Part shown: positions 44,874-54,314 of the stretch, in pieces
Layout: each line of letters begins with the position of its first letter
Position numbering within the stretch: the stretch's first letter is position 1
Position numbers and translations under genes: made by a program
The notes under the pieces: model-generated
Told to the model about the DNA's origin: nothing
The model's input: the letters and a program-made list of their open reading frames with translations, nothing else
Database searches by the model: none
Source of the DNA: Flavobacteriales bacterium
GTDB taxonomy: Bacteria; Bacteroidota; Bacteroidia; Flavobacteriales_D; Sanyastnellaceae
Reading direction: 5' to 3'
Assembly (NCBI GenBank): GCA_947504275.1
Contig: CANNHA010000002.1
Location: 1-56,671 of the forward strand
Length of the DNA stretch: 56,671 bases

Positions 44874-46309
44874 TGCATTTTGTCTTCTGCAATAACTCGC
44901 CAACCCAATTCTTTCAATCCAAGCAGCGCATTTTCTTCATTTGACAACAAAAGAATTCTGGATATACCATTCCCTGCTGCGACTTGTGCAAAAGCATCAT
45001 TGAATTGAATGGGTTGAGTGATGCCTTGAGATTGGAGCTGAACAAAAACACCATTCTTGGTTTTTTCTCCCATCACCCAGAGTTTTTCATTTTCGATATT
45101 TTCAAAAGCCAATGGATTGATTTGTCTTAATTCTGCAGCCAACCAAGCAGGATTCTCCTCCTCTGTTCTTTCACTCATTCTCCAAATCATTTTATCCTTT
45201 GCTTTGACAAGAGACGACAAGGTAAAACAACAGACCAAAACAATCAAAACCTGACGGATTCTCAAAGTTATTGAAGCGTTTTCCAAGACATGAAAGAACA
45301 TCAAAAAAACCAATAAGAACCAAGGCAAGACATTCAAAAAATAATAATCATGGTGTTCCAATTGCTGCCAAAACATCAAGGCGTAACAAACGCCACCCAG
45401 CGACAATAGCAAAAACCAAGCACGAAAAACAACTTGAATTTTATGCCAAAAAGCAACAAGAAAAATGAGCATACCGCCCAAGCCATACCAAGAGTATTTG
45501 GGAAAATAACTATTCCTCCAATGCTTTGAAACGGCTTCCCAAACGCGGTAAATATGCTCCACACCCATATTCCAAATCCCTTTTGGACCCGTAGTAAAAT
45601 AAATATCTCCAACGATTGAATTGTATTTCAACACAAAAAACCACCAGAGAAAAACAGGAAACAAAATCAACAATAACCAAACTAAAAAATGCATGATTCG
45701 TTTTTGCCTTTGCGTCCATGCAATTGCCATGATCAAGGCCAAAGGATGAATCAAAAACGTGATCTTCAATAATGATGCTAACGCAAATGCTGCAATACTC
45801 AGAAAAAAATGAGCTTTTGAATCATCAAAAAAGTAACGCATTGCAAAATAATAACCCAACAAAACCAAAGAAAATGCTGGGGTATCAGGAAGAAAGTTGA
45901 AAGCGTAATAATTAAAAACGGTAACCGTAAAAAGAGATAGAATCACCAGCAATCGAAACCCCTTTGATCGAATAAAAAAACCAGTTATTCCCCACAAAGC
46001 AAACAGGCCCATGATGGAAATCAAGCCATGCATCAGACGCAAAAAACCAAAATCCACACCCCAAATTGAAAACGATTTTGCAGTGAGAAAATAAAAAATG
46101 GGAAATTCGCAAGCTGCTTTTGCACCCTTATTGGCCCAATTCAAGGTGCCTGGCTCAAATAACGGAGCATTGGTTTTCCAATAATGTAGGGTAAAAGCCA
46201 AACCATCAGTCTGTCGGATGAAATGGATGCCATGCGGAGCATCATCAGAAAAATCAGAAATGTCCATTCCGTAAAACCAAACAATGATCAACAGCAAAAA
46301 GTACCGCAT
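44846..46309 (-). CDS. Multi-pass membrane glycosyltransferase (GT-C/ArnT-like)
   Basis: About 487 residues with roughly ten hydrophobic segments, a short C-terminal soluble domain (about 390-487), and near the N terminus the acidic pair DDAPHGIHFIRQTDGLAF typical of the first extracytoplasmic loop of GT-C enzymes. These use lipid-linked sugars on the periplasmic side. The first ATG at 46327 is six codons earlier; MRYFLLL at 46309 starts the first membrane helix. Its end overlaps trmB tail to tail by 28 bp. Confidence 0.78.
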   Translation of the reverse strand: MRYFLLLIIVWFYGMDISDFSDDAPHGIHFIRQTDGLAFTLHYWKTNAPLFEPGTLNWANKGAKAACEFPIFYFLTAKSFSIWGVDFGFLRLMHGLISIMGLFALWGITGFFIRSKGFRLLVILSLFTVTVFNYYAFNFLPDTPAFSLVLLGYYFAMRYFFDDSKAHFFLSIAAFALASLLKITFLIHPLALIMAIAWTQRQKRIMHFLVWLLLILFPVFLWWFFVLKYNSIVGDIYFTTGPKGIWNMGVEHIYRVWEAVSKHWRNSYFPKYSWYGLGGMLIFLVAFWHKIQVVFRAWFLLLSLGGVCYALMFWQQLEHHDYYFLNVLPWFLLVFLMFFHVLENASITLRIRQVLIVLVCCFTLSSLVKAKDKMIWRMSERTEEENPAWLAAELRQINPLAFENIENEKLWVMGEKTKNGVFVQLQSQGITQPIQFNDAFAQVAAGNGISRILLLSNEENALLGLKELGWRVIAEDKMHQTMLLDHP

Positions 46310-46407
46310 GAGGCTAAAGTACTTCATTTCAGCACAAAGAATCGTCTGAAAAAGTTGAAGGTTGAAATCCTGTTCATATCACACAAAAAAAAAAGCAATT
46401 TGTGACT

Positions 46408-46435
46408 TTTGTTACTTGTGCATTGGTTAAATTTG
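46408..46435 (+). promoter_or_regulatory. Promoter of the nuo operon
   Basis: A -33 TTTG (46408-46411) and a perfect -7 TAAATTTG (46428-46435) with 16 bp between, 20 nt before the nuoA ATG. Confidence 0.6.
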
Positions 46436-46455
46436 ACGCGCTAAACGCAAGGAAA

Positions 46456-46827
46456 ATGACATCAACTTCACATTTATGGGATTACTTCCCAATCGTAATC
46501 ATGGCTTTGATTGCTTTGGGATTTGTAGTAACCACCATGGTATTAACCCACACTTTGGGTCCCAAACGTCACGTTAAAATTAAAGAGGAAGCATTTGAAT
46601 GCGGAATTGAGTCAAAAGGCAACGCTAGAACTCCCTTCTCTATCAAGTATTTCTTGGTGGCCATTTTGTTTGTTCTTTTTGACGTTGAGGTTATTTTCAT
46701 GTACCCTTGGGCAGTGAACTTTACAGAGCTCGGAGTGTTTGGACTTTGGGAAATGTTCACCTTCATGGGATTGATGATTGTAGGCCTTGTGTACATCATT
46801 CGCAAAGGCGCATTGAATTGGGATTGA
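46456..46827 (+). CDS. nuoA: NADH-quinone oxidoreductase subunit A
   Basis: A 123-residue membrane subunit of complex I with three transmembrane helices. Motifs: the conserved loop KEEAFECGIESKGNARTPF, FSIKYFLVAILFVLFDVEV and YIIRKGALNW. A TTG start at 46402 is in frame but lies before the promoter, so the ATG at 46456 (preceded by aagga) is used. First gene of the operon. Confidence 0.95.
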   Translation: MTSTSHLWDYFPIVIMALIALGFVVTTMVLTHTLGPKRHVKIKEEAFECGIESKGNARTPFSIKYFLVAILFVLFDVEVIFMYPWAVNFTELGVFGLWEMFTFMGLMIVGLVYIIRKGALNWD

Positions 46828-46848
46828 TTTTAAATACAACATTGACAA

Positions 46849-47400
46849 ATGCAAACAAGTGTAGATATTCATCCAGACCACAAGCCTGAAGGGCATGAGG
46901 GTTCTGGTTTTTTTGCCACTACTTTAGACAAAGCCGTTGGAATGGCGCGTGCCAATTCCTTATGGCCGCTGCCTTTTGCCACATCGTGTTGTGGTATTGA
47001 GTTCATGGCCACCATGGCGTCCACCTATGACTTGGCTCGCTTTGGATCAGAACGCTTGAGTTTCTCTCCAAGACAAGCCGATTTGTTGATGGTCATGGGA
47101 ACCATTTCAAAGAAAATGGCCCCAGTTCTTAGACAAGTATACGAGCAAATGGCAGAACCGAAATGGGTTTTGAGCATGGGCGCTTGTGCATCATCTGGTG
47201 GCATTTTTGATACCTACAGTGTTTTGCAAGGCATTGACCGCGTGATTCCTGTAGACGTTTACATCCCCGGTTGCCCACCTCGCCCTGAACAAGTTTTGGA
47301 TGGCATCCTTAAGATTCAAGAATTGGCCAAATCAGAAGGCCTCAAAAGACGTCTAACCCCCGAATACAAAGCCAAATTGGCTGCATACGGATTGGAATAA
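46849..47400 (+). CDS. nuoB: NADH-quinone oxidoreductase subunit B
   Basis: A 183-residue peripheral-arm subunit that carries the N2 4Fe-4S cluster near the quinone site. Cysteine ligands lie in [22 protein letters not shown] and [11 protein letters not shown]. It lies 21 nt after nuoA. Confidence 0.97.
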   Translation: MQTSVDIHPDHKPEGHEGSGFFATTLDKAVGMARANSLWPLPFATSCCGIEFMATMASTYDLARFGSERLSFSPRQADLLMVMGTISKKMAPVLRQVYEQMAEPKWVLSMGACASSGGIFDTYSVLQGIDRVIPVDVYIPGCPPRPEQVLDGILKIQELAKSEGLKRRLTPEYKAKLAAYGLE

Positions 47401-47404
47401 TACC

Positions 47405-47902
47405 ATGAGTGAATTACACGACAACCTTTTACAAGCCTTGGAAGAACGTTTCCCTGGCGCAGTAATATCCTCTGGCGATGAAAGGGATTTTCCCGTTTTT
47501 CATTTGCAGAAAAATCAATTGATTGCAGTCCTTACTTTCTTGAAACAAGAAAAGGGATTCAATTTCTTGACCACCATGTGCGGAATTCATTATCCAGAGC
47601 AAGGTGATCTTGAATTTGCATTGATGTATCAATTGCACAACATGGTTCAAAATCAGCGCATTCGTTTCAAAGTGTTCATGCCCAAAAGTCAATTGGATGT
47701 TCCAACTTTAACCACTATCTGGCCAGCCGCCAATTGGATGGAGCGCGAAGCCTTTGACTTTTACGGTTTCAAATTCACTGGTCATCCAGATTTAAGAAGA
47801 ATCTTGAACATGGATGAGATGAACTACCACCCTTTGAGAAAGGAGTATGCATTGGAAGATGCGGGTAGAGATGACAAAGAAGATAAATATTTTGGAAGAT
47901 AA
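47405..47902 (+). CDS. nuoC: NADH-quinone oxidoreductase subunit C
   Basis: A 165-residue 30-kDa-type subunit of the complex I hydrophilic arm, separate from nuoD. The signature REAFDFYGFKFTGHPDLRRIL is complete. It lies 4 nt after nuoB and 1 nt before nuoD. Confidence 0.95.
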   Translation: MSELHDNLLQALEERFPGAVISSGDERDFPVFHLQKNQLIAVLTFLKQEKGFNFLTTMCGIHYPEQGDLEFALMYQLHNMVQNQRIRFKVFMPKSQLDVPTLTTIWPAANWMEREAFDFYGFKFTGHPDLRRILNMDEMNYHPLRKEYALEDAGRDDKEDKYFGR

Positions 47903-47903
47903 C

Positions 47904-49103
47904 ATGAGCACCAACGTTGACCTACAAAACAACATTGAGAAGGATTATACCACGCTCAATTTGGGACCTACCCACCCCGCTACGCACGGTATCTTTCAAA
48001 ATGTATTGACCATGGATGGCGAAATCATCATCAAGGCAGTGCCTACCATTGGATACATCCATCGTGCATTTGAAAAATTAGCGGAACACAGGCCATACAA
48101 TCAAATCACTCCTATCACCGATCGATTAAACTATTGCTCCTCCCCCATCAACAACATGGGATGGCACATGACCGTTGAGAAGTTGATTGAATGTGAAGTT
48201 CCCAAACGTGCAGAATACTTGAGGGTTATTATCATGGAATTGGCGCGTATTGCTGACCACATCGTTTGCGATACCGTTATTGCAGTAGATACTGGTGCCA
48301 TGACCGGGTTCTTGTATTTGTTTCAAGCCAGAGAAAAGATTTATGAAATTTACGAGGCCATTTGTGGTGCTCGTTTGACAACGAATATTGGTCGTATTGG
48401 TGGAATGGAAAGAGATTTTCCTGAAATTGCTTGGAAGAGAATTCACGACTTCATCAATGAGTTCCCTGCCATGTTGACTGAGTTTGACAAGTTGGTTACC
48501 CGAAACAGAATCTTCATGGACCGCACCGTAAACTGCGGGCCTATCAGCGCTGAAAGAGCATTAGAGTACGGATTCACCGGACCCAACTTGAGAGCGGCGG
48601 GAGTAGATTATGATGTTCGCGTCATGAACCCTTATTCATCTTACCAAGACTTTGATTTTAAAATTCCAGTAGGAACACAAGGGGATACTTTTGATCGTTA
48701 TATGGTTCGAATGCAGGAGATGTGGGAAAGTTTGAGCATCATTAAGCAAGCCGTTGCCAAGATGCCCAAAGGTGAATTCCACGCTGATGTTCCTGAGTTT
48801 TATCTTCCAGATAAGCAAGATGTATATTCCAAAATGGAGGCATTGATCTATCACTTTAAAATAGTGATGGGAGAAACGGAAGTTCCAAAAGGTGAAGTAT
48901 ACCACGCTGTGGAAGGAGGCAATGGTGAATTGGGATACTACCTCATCAGCGATGGAGGAAGAACCCCATTCCGCTTGCACTTTAGAAGACCTTGTTACAT
49001 ATATTATCAAGCCTATTCAGAAATGATTGAAGGGGGCATGCTTTCAGATGCCATCCTAACCATGAGTAGCATGAACGTTATCGCAGGAGAATTAGACGCA
49101 TAA
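47904..49103 (+). CDS. nuoD: NADH-quinone oxidoreductase subunit D
   Basis: A 399-residue 49-kDa-type subunit that forms the quinone-binding pocket with NuoB. Motifs: LGPTHPATHGIFQNVLTMDGE, VPTIGYIHRAFEKLAEHR and the C-terminal RLHFRRPCYIYYQAYSEM with the usual D-x-V-like ending. The frame runs into nuoC, but the ATG at 47904, 1 nt after the nuoC stop, is the natural start. Confidence 0.97.
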   Translation: MSTNVDLQNNIEKDYTTLNLGPTHPATHGIFQNVLTMDGEIIIKAVPTIGYIHRAFEKLAEHRPYNQITPITDRLNYCSSPINNMGWHMTVEKLIECEVPKRAEYLRVIIMELARIADHIVCDTVIAVDTGAMTGFLYLFQAREKIYEIYEAICGARLTTNIGRIGGMERDFPEIAWKRIHDFINEFPAMLTEFDKLVTRNRIFMDRTVNCGPISAERALEYGFTGPNLRAAGVDYDVRVMNPYSSYQDFDFKIPVGTQGDTFDRYMVRMQEMWESLSIIKQAVAKMPKGEFHADVPEFYLPDKQDVYSKMEALIYHFKIVMGETEVPKGEVYHAVEGGNGELGYYLISDGGRTPFRLHFRRPCYIYYQAYSEMIEGGMLSDAILTMSSMNVIAGELDA

Positions 49104-49105
49104 AC

Positions 49106-49645
49106 ATGGAAAAGAAATACCAATTTTCAGCAGAAACATTGGCCTTGGTTCACAAAATCATGGCACGATATCCAGAAGGAAAACAAAAATCGGCATTGCT
49201 TCCCGTGTTGCATCTGGCACAAGCAGAATTCGACGGATGGTTGAGTTCGCAGGCCATGGACCATGTGGCAGAGGTGCTGAACATCACCCCCATTGAGGTA
49301 TACGAGGTAGCTAGCTTTTATTCCATGTACAATTTGAAGCCGGTGGGCAAATGCCTTTTGGAGGTATGCCGCACCAGTTCATGCTGGTTGATGGGATCTG
49401 AAGACATTGTCAACCACATTGAGAAAAAATTGGGCATCAAGGATGGTGAGACCACCAAGGATGGACAGTTCACCTTAAAAACAGTAGAGTGTTTGGGTTC
49501 TTGTGGCACAGCACCGATGTTGCAATGCGGATCTGACTTTTATGAGAATTTGACCTTGGAAAAGGTAGACAACCTATTGGATAACTTGAGAAAAGATGGG
49601 GAAAGAAGAACCTACATCAAGGATCATAAAGTAAGCATGGACTGA
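49106..49645 (+). CDS. nuoE: NADH-quinone oxidoreductase subunit E
   Basis: A 179-residue 24-kDa-type subunit with the N1a 2Fe-2S cluster: CRTSSCWLMGS and VECLGSCGTAPMLQ supply four cysteines. The N-terminal helical domain (PEGKQKSALLPVLHLAQ, VYEVASFYSMYNLKP) is typical. Confidence 0.96.
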   Translation: MEKKYQFSAETLALVHKIMARYPEGKQKSALLPVLHLAQAEFDGWLSSQAMDHVAEVLNITPIEVYEVASFYSMYNLKPVGKCLLEVCRTSSCWLMGSEDIVNHIEKKLGIKDGETTKDGQFTLKTVECLGSCGTAPMLQCGSDFYENLTLEKVDNLLDNLRKDGERRTYIKDHKVSMD

Positions 49646-49646
49646 T

Positions 49647-50996
49647 ATGGGAAAGAAATTATTACTTGAACACATTGACGTTCCTGGAATCGAATCCTTG
49701 AATGTATACAGACAAAAAGGAGGCTACGAAACCTTGAAAAAGGCGTTGTCTTCTATGACACCCGATCAAATTTTAGAAGAGGTAAAGACTTCAGGATTGC
49801 GCGGTCGTGGTGGAGCAGGTTTTCCAACGGGAATGAAATGGAGTTTCTTGGCCAAACCAGAAGGTGTGCCGCGTTACTTGGTTTGCAATGCCGATGAATC
49901 AGAGCCCGGTACTTTCAAAGACAGATACCTCATGGAAAAGATTCCTCATATTTTAATTGAGGGAATGATTGTTTCCAGTTTTGCTTTGGGTGCCAAAACT
50001 TCCTACATCTACATCAGAGGAGAATATTATTATGTTGCTCGCATTCTTGAAAATGCGATAGCCGAAGCCTACGAGGCAGGATTGTTGGGGAAAAACATTT
50101 TGGGAAGTGGATATGATTTGGACATGTATGTTCAAGTTGGAGGTGGTGCCTATATCTGCGGTGAAGAAACCGCATTGTTGGAATCATTGGAAGGTAAAAG
50201 AGGTAACCCTCGTATCAAACCACCCTTCCCTGCCATCGCGGGATTGTACGGATGTCCAACCGTGGTGAACAATGTAGAAACCATTGCAGCCGTGGTTCCC
50301 ATAGTTAGAGACGGCGGTGCAGCCTATGCACAAATTGGCATTGGCAAATCAACCGGTACCAAATTGATCTCAGCTTCAGGACATTTGAATAAACCAGGTG
50401 TTTATGAAATTGAGTTGGGCCTACCTGTTGAAGAGTTTATTTATTCTGAAGAATATTGCGGAGGAATTAGAAACGGAAAGCAATTGAAAGCTGTTGTGGC
50501 TGGAGGTTCTTCTGTTCCAATTTTACCAGCCCATCTGATATTAAAGACTGCCGCTGGCGAACCCCGTTTGATGTCCTATGAAGGATTGGCTGATGGAGGA
50601 TTTGCCACAGGAACCATGTTGGGTTCAGGTGGATTTATTGCCATGGATGAAGACAGCAGCATCGTCAAAAATCTTTGGACATTTTCTCGTTTTTACCACC
50701 ATGAAAGTTGCGGACAATGTTCGCCATGCCGCGAAGGAACAGGATGGATGGAAAAAATATTGCACAAGATCTTGCACGGGCATGGTACCTTATCGGATGT
50801 CGATTTGTTGTGGGATATCCAAAGCAAGATTGAGGGAAAAACAATATGTCCGCTAGGAGATGCGGCTGCATGGCCTGTTGCCAGTGCCATTAGACATTTC
50901 CGTCATGAATTTGAAGAGTATGTTCAGAAAGGACATTCCATCAAAGACGTAAAACATTACTACCGATTGAACCATTTACCAGAACCAGCGAATTGA
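49647..50996 (+). CDS. nuoF: NADH-quinone oxidoreductase subunit F
   Basis: A 449-residue 51-kDa-type subunit that binds NADH, FMN and the N3 4Fe-4S cluster. Motifs: GLRGRGGAGFPTGMKWSF, CNADESEPGTFKDR, GAYICGEETALLESLEGKRG, and cluster ligands in ESCGQCSPCREGTGW. Its stop overlaps the first codon of the MNT gene, so the following toxin-antitoxin-type pair is translationally coupled to it. Confidence 0.97.
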   Translation: MGKKLLLEHIDVPGIESLNVYRQKGGYETLKKALSSMTPDQILEEVKTSGLRGRGGAGFPTGMKWSFLAKPEGVPRYLVCNADESEPGTFKDRYLMEKIPHILIEGMIVSSFALGAKTSYIYIRGEYYYVARILENAIAEAYEAGLLGKNILGSGYDLDMYVQVGGGAYICGEETALLESLEGKRGNPRIKPPFPAIAGLYGCPTVVNNVETIAAVVPIVRDGGAAYAQIGIGKSTGTKLISASGHLNKPGVYEIELGLPVEEFIYSEEYCGGIRNGKQLKAVVAGGSSVPILPAHLILKTAAGEPRLMSYEGLADGGFATGTMLGSGGFIAMDEDSSIVKNLWTFSRFYHHESCGQCSPCREGTGWMEKILHKILHGHGTLSDVDLLWDIQSKIEGKTICPLGDAAAWPVASAIRHFRHEFEEYVQKGHSIKDVKHYYRLNHLPEPAN

Positions 50997-51307
50997 TAAA
51001 CGTGATATTAACGGATTTAAATATTAAACAGTTGGAAACATATTGTTCTTCACATTCAGTGAAAAACATGTGGTTGTTTGGTAGTGCCGTTGATTCAAGA
51101 AAATTCAATGATCAAAGTGATCTTGATTTTATTGTTGAATTTGATTCCATTCCCGTTCTAGAATATGCAGACAATTTTTTTGATTTGAAAGAAAAATTGG
51201 AAACCACATTCAACCGACATGTAGATTTGGTAACGAATACATGTTTAACAAATCCTTACTTTATAAGTGAGGTGAATAGGACTAAAAAATTGGTTTTTTC
51301 GAAATGA
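50993..51307 (+). CDS. MNT-domain nucleotidyltransferase, antitoxin-like
   Basis: A 104-residue minimal nucleotidyltransferase (MntA-like). It has GS (30-31) in MWLFGSAVDSRKF, the catalytic pair Asp43-x-Asp45 in SDLDFIVEF and the third acid Asp78 in RHVDLV; the GS-to-DxD loop is one residue longer than the usual ten. The start is TTG at 50993, overlapping the nuoF stop; GTG at 51002 is an alternative. Its stop overlaps the HEPN gene (ATGA). MntA antitoxins AMPylate a HEPN toxin partner; that chemistry is inferred here. Codons are more AT-rich than in the nuo genes around it. Confidence 0.85.
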   Translation: MINVILTDLNIKQLETYCSSHSVKNMWLFGSAVDSRKFNDQSDLDFIVEFDSIPVLEYADNFFDLKEKLETTFNRHVDLVTNTCLTNPYFISEVNRTKKLVFSK

Positions 51308-51642
51308 ACGTATTCGCATTGAAATATCTTCAAGACATATCAGGTGCCATATCGGATCTTGAGAATTGTCTCATTGATGTAAAGTCTTTTGAAGATTTTT
51401 CTCTTGACTTCGCTCTTAAGCGTGTTACTGAGAGACAATTTGAAATTATCGGAGAGGCATTAAGAAAGTACAATGCAATTGAAAACATCCAGCAAATAGA
51501 TAACACGAAAAAAATTATTGGTTTGCGTAATATCATTGCGCATGCATACGATAGTATAGATTACGCATTGCTATGGTCTATCATTAAAAAAGACCTACCA
51601 GAATTAAAGACAGAAGTAGACAACATCATTAAAACATCGTAA
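51304..51642 (+). CDS. HEPN-domain protein (HepT-like toxin)
   Basis: A 112-residue DUF86/HEPN protein with the full RX4HXY motif: Arg75, His80 and Tyr82 in RNIIAHAY. In HepT toxins the Arg and His form a ribonuclease site and the Tyr is AMPylated by MntA. The helical profile (YLQDISGAISDLENCL, RVTERQFEIIGEALRKY, LWSIIKKDLPELK) fits. It overlaps the MNT gene by 4 bp and ends 1 nt before the nuoG ATG, so it is embedded in the complex I operon. Activity in this host is unknown. Confidence 0.87.
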   Translation: MNVFALKYLQDISGAISDLENCLIDVKSFEDFSLDFALKRVTERQFEIIGEALRKYNAIENIQQIDNTKKIIGLRNIIAHAYDSIDYALLWSIIKKDLPELKTEVDNIIKTS

Positions 51643-51643
51643 G

Positions 51644-52681
51644 ATGCCAAAAGTAACGATAGACGGAGTAACCATTGAGGTGCCCAACGGCACAACCATC
51701 CTGGAAGCAGCCAGAATGATTGGTCCAGAAGTGGCCCCTCCCACCATGTGTTATTATTCCAAATTAAAAACCAGCGGTGGCTATTGCAGAACCTGCTTGG
51801 TGAAAGTTTCGCAAGGATCTGAAAAAGACCCTCGCCCCATGCCCAAACCAGTAGCGTCTTGCAGAACGCAAGTGATGGATGGGATGGTTGTGGAGAACAA
51901 TACTTCACAAGAAATTCAAGAAGCCCGTGCAGGGGTTGTTGAGTTTCTTTTGGTCAATCACCCATTGGATTGTCCAGTGTGTGACCAAGCCGGTGAGTGT
52001 CACTTGCAAGACTTGGGATACGAGCATGGAAAGAGCGAAACACGCTTTGAGTTTCCTCGTCGTGAATTTGAGCGCAAAGACATTGGTGATAAAATACAAC
52101 TGCACATGAATCGTTGTATTTTGTGCTACCGTTGTGTAAAAACTGCTGATCAAGTGACAGATTGCCGTGTTCACGGCGTCATGAATCGCGGTGAAGTGGC
52201 CGAAATTTCGACCTACATTGAAAAGTCCATTGACAACGATTTCTCTGGAAACGTTATCGATGTTTGTCCAGTTGGAGCATTGACCGATAAAACTTTCCGC
52301 TTCCAAAGCCGTGTTTGGTTTACCAAGCCTGTGGACGCACACCGCGATTGCGACAAGTGCTGCGGTAAAGTAAGATTGTGGTACAAAGGAAACGAAGTAT
52401 TGCGCGTAACTGCACGCAAAGACCAATGGGGCGAAGTGGAAAGCTATGATGGCAAAACCGGATGGATTTGCAACACTTGTCGTTTTGACAAAAAGACCAC
52501 AGCCGATTGGACCATCGATGGTCCTTCAAAAATCAGTCGCCACTCTGTGATTTCAGCCAACCATTACAACAGCCTCAAAGCTTTGAAGTCAACCCTAGAC
52601 CGTCAGAAGGATGCCCTTCCTCATGGGGAGAAAGTGACTTTGGGACATGGTGCATTGGATCCCAATAACGAAAGCAAATAA
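51644..52681 (+). CDS. nuoG: NADH-quinone oxidoreductase subunit G (short form)
   Basis: A 345-residue iron-sulfur subunit with an N-terminal 2Fe-2S ferredoxin domain (PPTMCYYSKLKTSGGYCRTCLVKV segment, cysteines near 32, 43, 46), a His/Cys cluster site (CDQAGECHLQDLGYEHG), and 4Fe-4S ligands in NRCILCYRCVKTADQVTDC and IDVCPVGAL. CDKCCGK and CNTC occur further on. It lacks the large molybdopterin-like domain of E. coli NuoG, as usual in Bacteroidota. It starts 1 nt after the HEPN gene. Confidence 0.93.
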   Translation: MPKVTIDGVTIEVPNGTTILEAARMIGPEVAPPTMCYYSKLKTSGGYCRTCLVKVSQGSEKDPRPMPKPVASCRTQVMDGMVVENNTSQEIQEARAGVVEFLLVNHPLDCPVCDQAGECHLQDLGYEHGKSETRFEFPRREFERKDIGDKIQLHMNRCILCYRCVKTADQVTDCRVHGVMNRGEVAEISTYIEKSIDNDFSGNVIDVCPVGALTDKTFRFQSRVWFTKPVDAHRDCDKCCGKVRLWYKGNEVLRVTARKDQWGEVESYDGKTGWICNTCRFDKKTTADWTIDGPSKISRHSVISANHYNSLKALKSTLDRQKDALPHGEKVTLGHGALDPNNESK

Positions 52682-52684
52682 GCC

Positions 52685-53719
52685 ATGACAGACAGCATGT
52701 TGATTTACAAGATAATTTTATGTGTCATCGTTTTTGCGGTTTCTTTGGGTGCCGCGGCCTATATGACATGGGGAGAAAGAAAATTGGCCGCTTGGTTACA
52801 AGACCGCGTAGGTCCTAACCGTGCGGGTCCTCTTGGGTTATTGCAACCGATTGCAGATGGAATCAAGATGATTTTCAAGGAGGAGATGATCCCTACCCAC
52901 TCCAATCGTTGGTTGTTTATTCTAGGCCCTTGCTTTTTCATGTTGTGCGCTTGCATGACAGGAGTCGTAATTCCATGGGGAGCAGGATGGGAAGCGGGAG
53001 GAACCATATTCCCCATGCAAGTAACAGACATCAACATTGGACTACTTTATTTGTTAGGCGTTGTTTCCATTGGTGTCTATGGTGTGATGATCGGAGGTTG
53101 GGCTTCCAATAACAAGTATTCCTTATTGGGAGCATTGCGCGCTTCTTCACAAATGATCTCATACGAAGTAGCTATGGGATTGGCTTTGATTGCTTTAGTG
53201 ATGATGACAGGAACCTTGAGTTTAAAGGAAATCGTTGCACAGCAAGACCAAGGTTTGTCTTATGTGGTTTACCAACCATTGGGCTTTATCATCTTCATCA
53301 TCTGTGCTTTTGCGGAAACCAACCGTGCGCCTTTTGACTTGCCAGAGTGTGAATCTGAATTGGTAGGTGGATACCACACAGAGTATTCATCGATGAAATT
53401 GGGATTCTTCTTGTTTGCGGAATACATCAACATGTTCATCAGTTCAGCCATCATGGCCTCCTTGTATTTTGGCGGATACAACTTCCCTTTCCAACATGAG
53501 TTGGGATTGGATGGCAATTTGTTGACTGCAGTTCAAACTGCAGTATTCTTCGGGAAAATATTCATTTTCATTTTCGTATTCATGTGGGTTCGTTGGACAC
53601 TTCCTCGATTCCGCTATGATCAGTTGATGAATTTGGGATGGAAAGTGTTGTTACCATTGGCCATTGCCAATATCATCATCACTGGTTTTGTAATGTTGTT
53701 CATGGGTAAATTAGGATAG
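52685..53719 (+). CDS. nuoH: NADH-quinone oxidoreductase subunit H
   Basis: A 344-residue membrane subunit at the junction of the arms, with about eight transmembrane helices and the conserved loops WGERKLAAWLQDRVGPNRAGP, FAETNRAPFDLPECESELVGG and the WVRWTLPRFRYDQLM segment that helps to form the quinone channel. Confidence 0.97.
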   Translation: MTDSMLIYKIILCVIVFAVSLGAAAYMTWGERKLAAWLQDRVGPNRAGPLGLLQPIADGIKMIFKEEMIPTHSNRWLFILGPCFFMLCACMTGVVIPWGAGWEAGGTIFPMQVTDINIGLLYLLGVVSIGVYGVMIGGWASNNKYSLLGALRASSQMISYEVAMGLALIALVMMTGTLSLKEIVAQQDQGLSYVVYQPLGFIIFIICAFAETNRAPFDLPECESELVGGYHTEYSSMKLGFFLFAEYINMFISSAIMASLYFGGYNFPFQHELGLDGNLLTAVQTAVFFGKIFIFIFVFMWVRWTLPRFRYDQLMNLGWKVLLPLAIANIIITGFVMLFMGKLG

Positions 53720-53721
53720 TT

Positions 53722-54312
53722 ATGATGCAGTTAACCAATCGATCAATGCAGGTCGCCAAGAAGGAGCTTACCTTGATGGAGCGCTTGTATTTTCCAGCGA
53801 TCATCAAAGGGATGTTGATTACCCTTTCTCACTTGTTCAAAAGAAAAGCAACCATTAAATATCCTGATCAAACACGTGAATTGTCTGCAGTATACCGCGG
53901 CCAGCACGTATTGAAAAGAGATGAGGCAGGAGCTGAAAGATGCACAGCATGCGGACTTTGTGCAGTAGCTTGCCCTGCAGAGGCCATTACCATGGAATCC
54001 GCTGAGCGCAAAAAAGGTGAAGAGTCAATGTACCGCGAAGAGAAGTACGCCAAGATCTATGAGATCAATATGTTGCGTTGCATCTTCTGTGGTTTGTGTG
54101 AAGAAGCTTGTCCAAAAGAGGCCATCTTCTTGACTGATCGCATTGTACCATCCAGCTTTACACGCGGTGAAGAAGTATTTGGAAAAGACAAGTTGGTTGA
54201 GACGGTTGAACACCGCGTAGATGTAACCAAGCGTCAAACCCCAGAGGTATTGGATTTCAAGACTGACAAAAAACACTACCACAATCAAACCTTTTTAGAC
54301 AAGAAAAAATAA
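53722..54312 (+). CDS. nuoI: NADH-quinone oxidoreductase subunit I
   Basis: A 196-residue subunit with two 4Fe-4S clusters N6a and N6b: CTACGLCAVACPAEAI and CIFCGLCEEACPKEAI, preceded by an N-terminal amphipathic region that contacts the membrane arm. It lies 2 nt after nuoH. Confidence 0.96.
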   Translation: MMQLTNRSMQVAKKELTLMERLYFPAIIKGMLITLSHLFKRKATIKYPDQTRELSAVYRGQHVLKRDEAGAERCTACGLCAVACPAEAITMESAERKKGEESMYREEKYAKIYEINMLRCIFCGLCEEACPKEAIFLTDRIVPSSFTRGEEVFGKDKLVETVEHRVDVTKRQTPEVLDFKTDKKHYHNQTFLDKKK

Positions 54313-54314
54313 TC

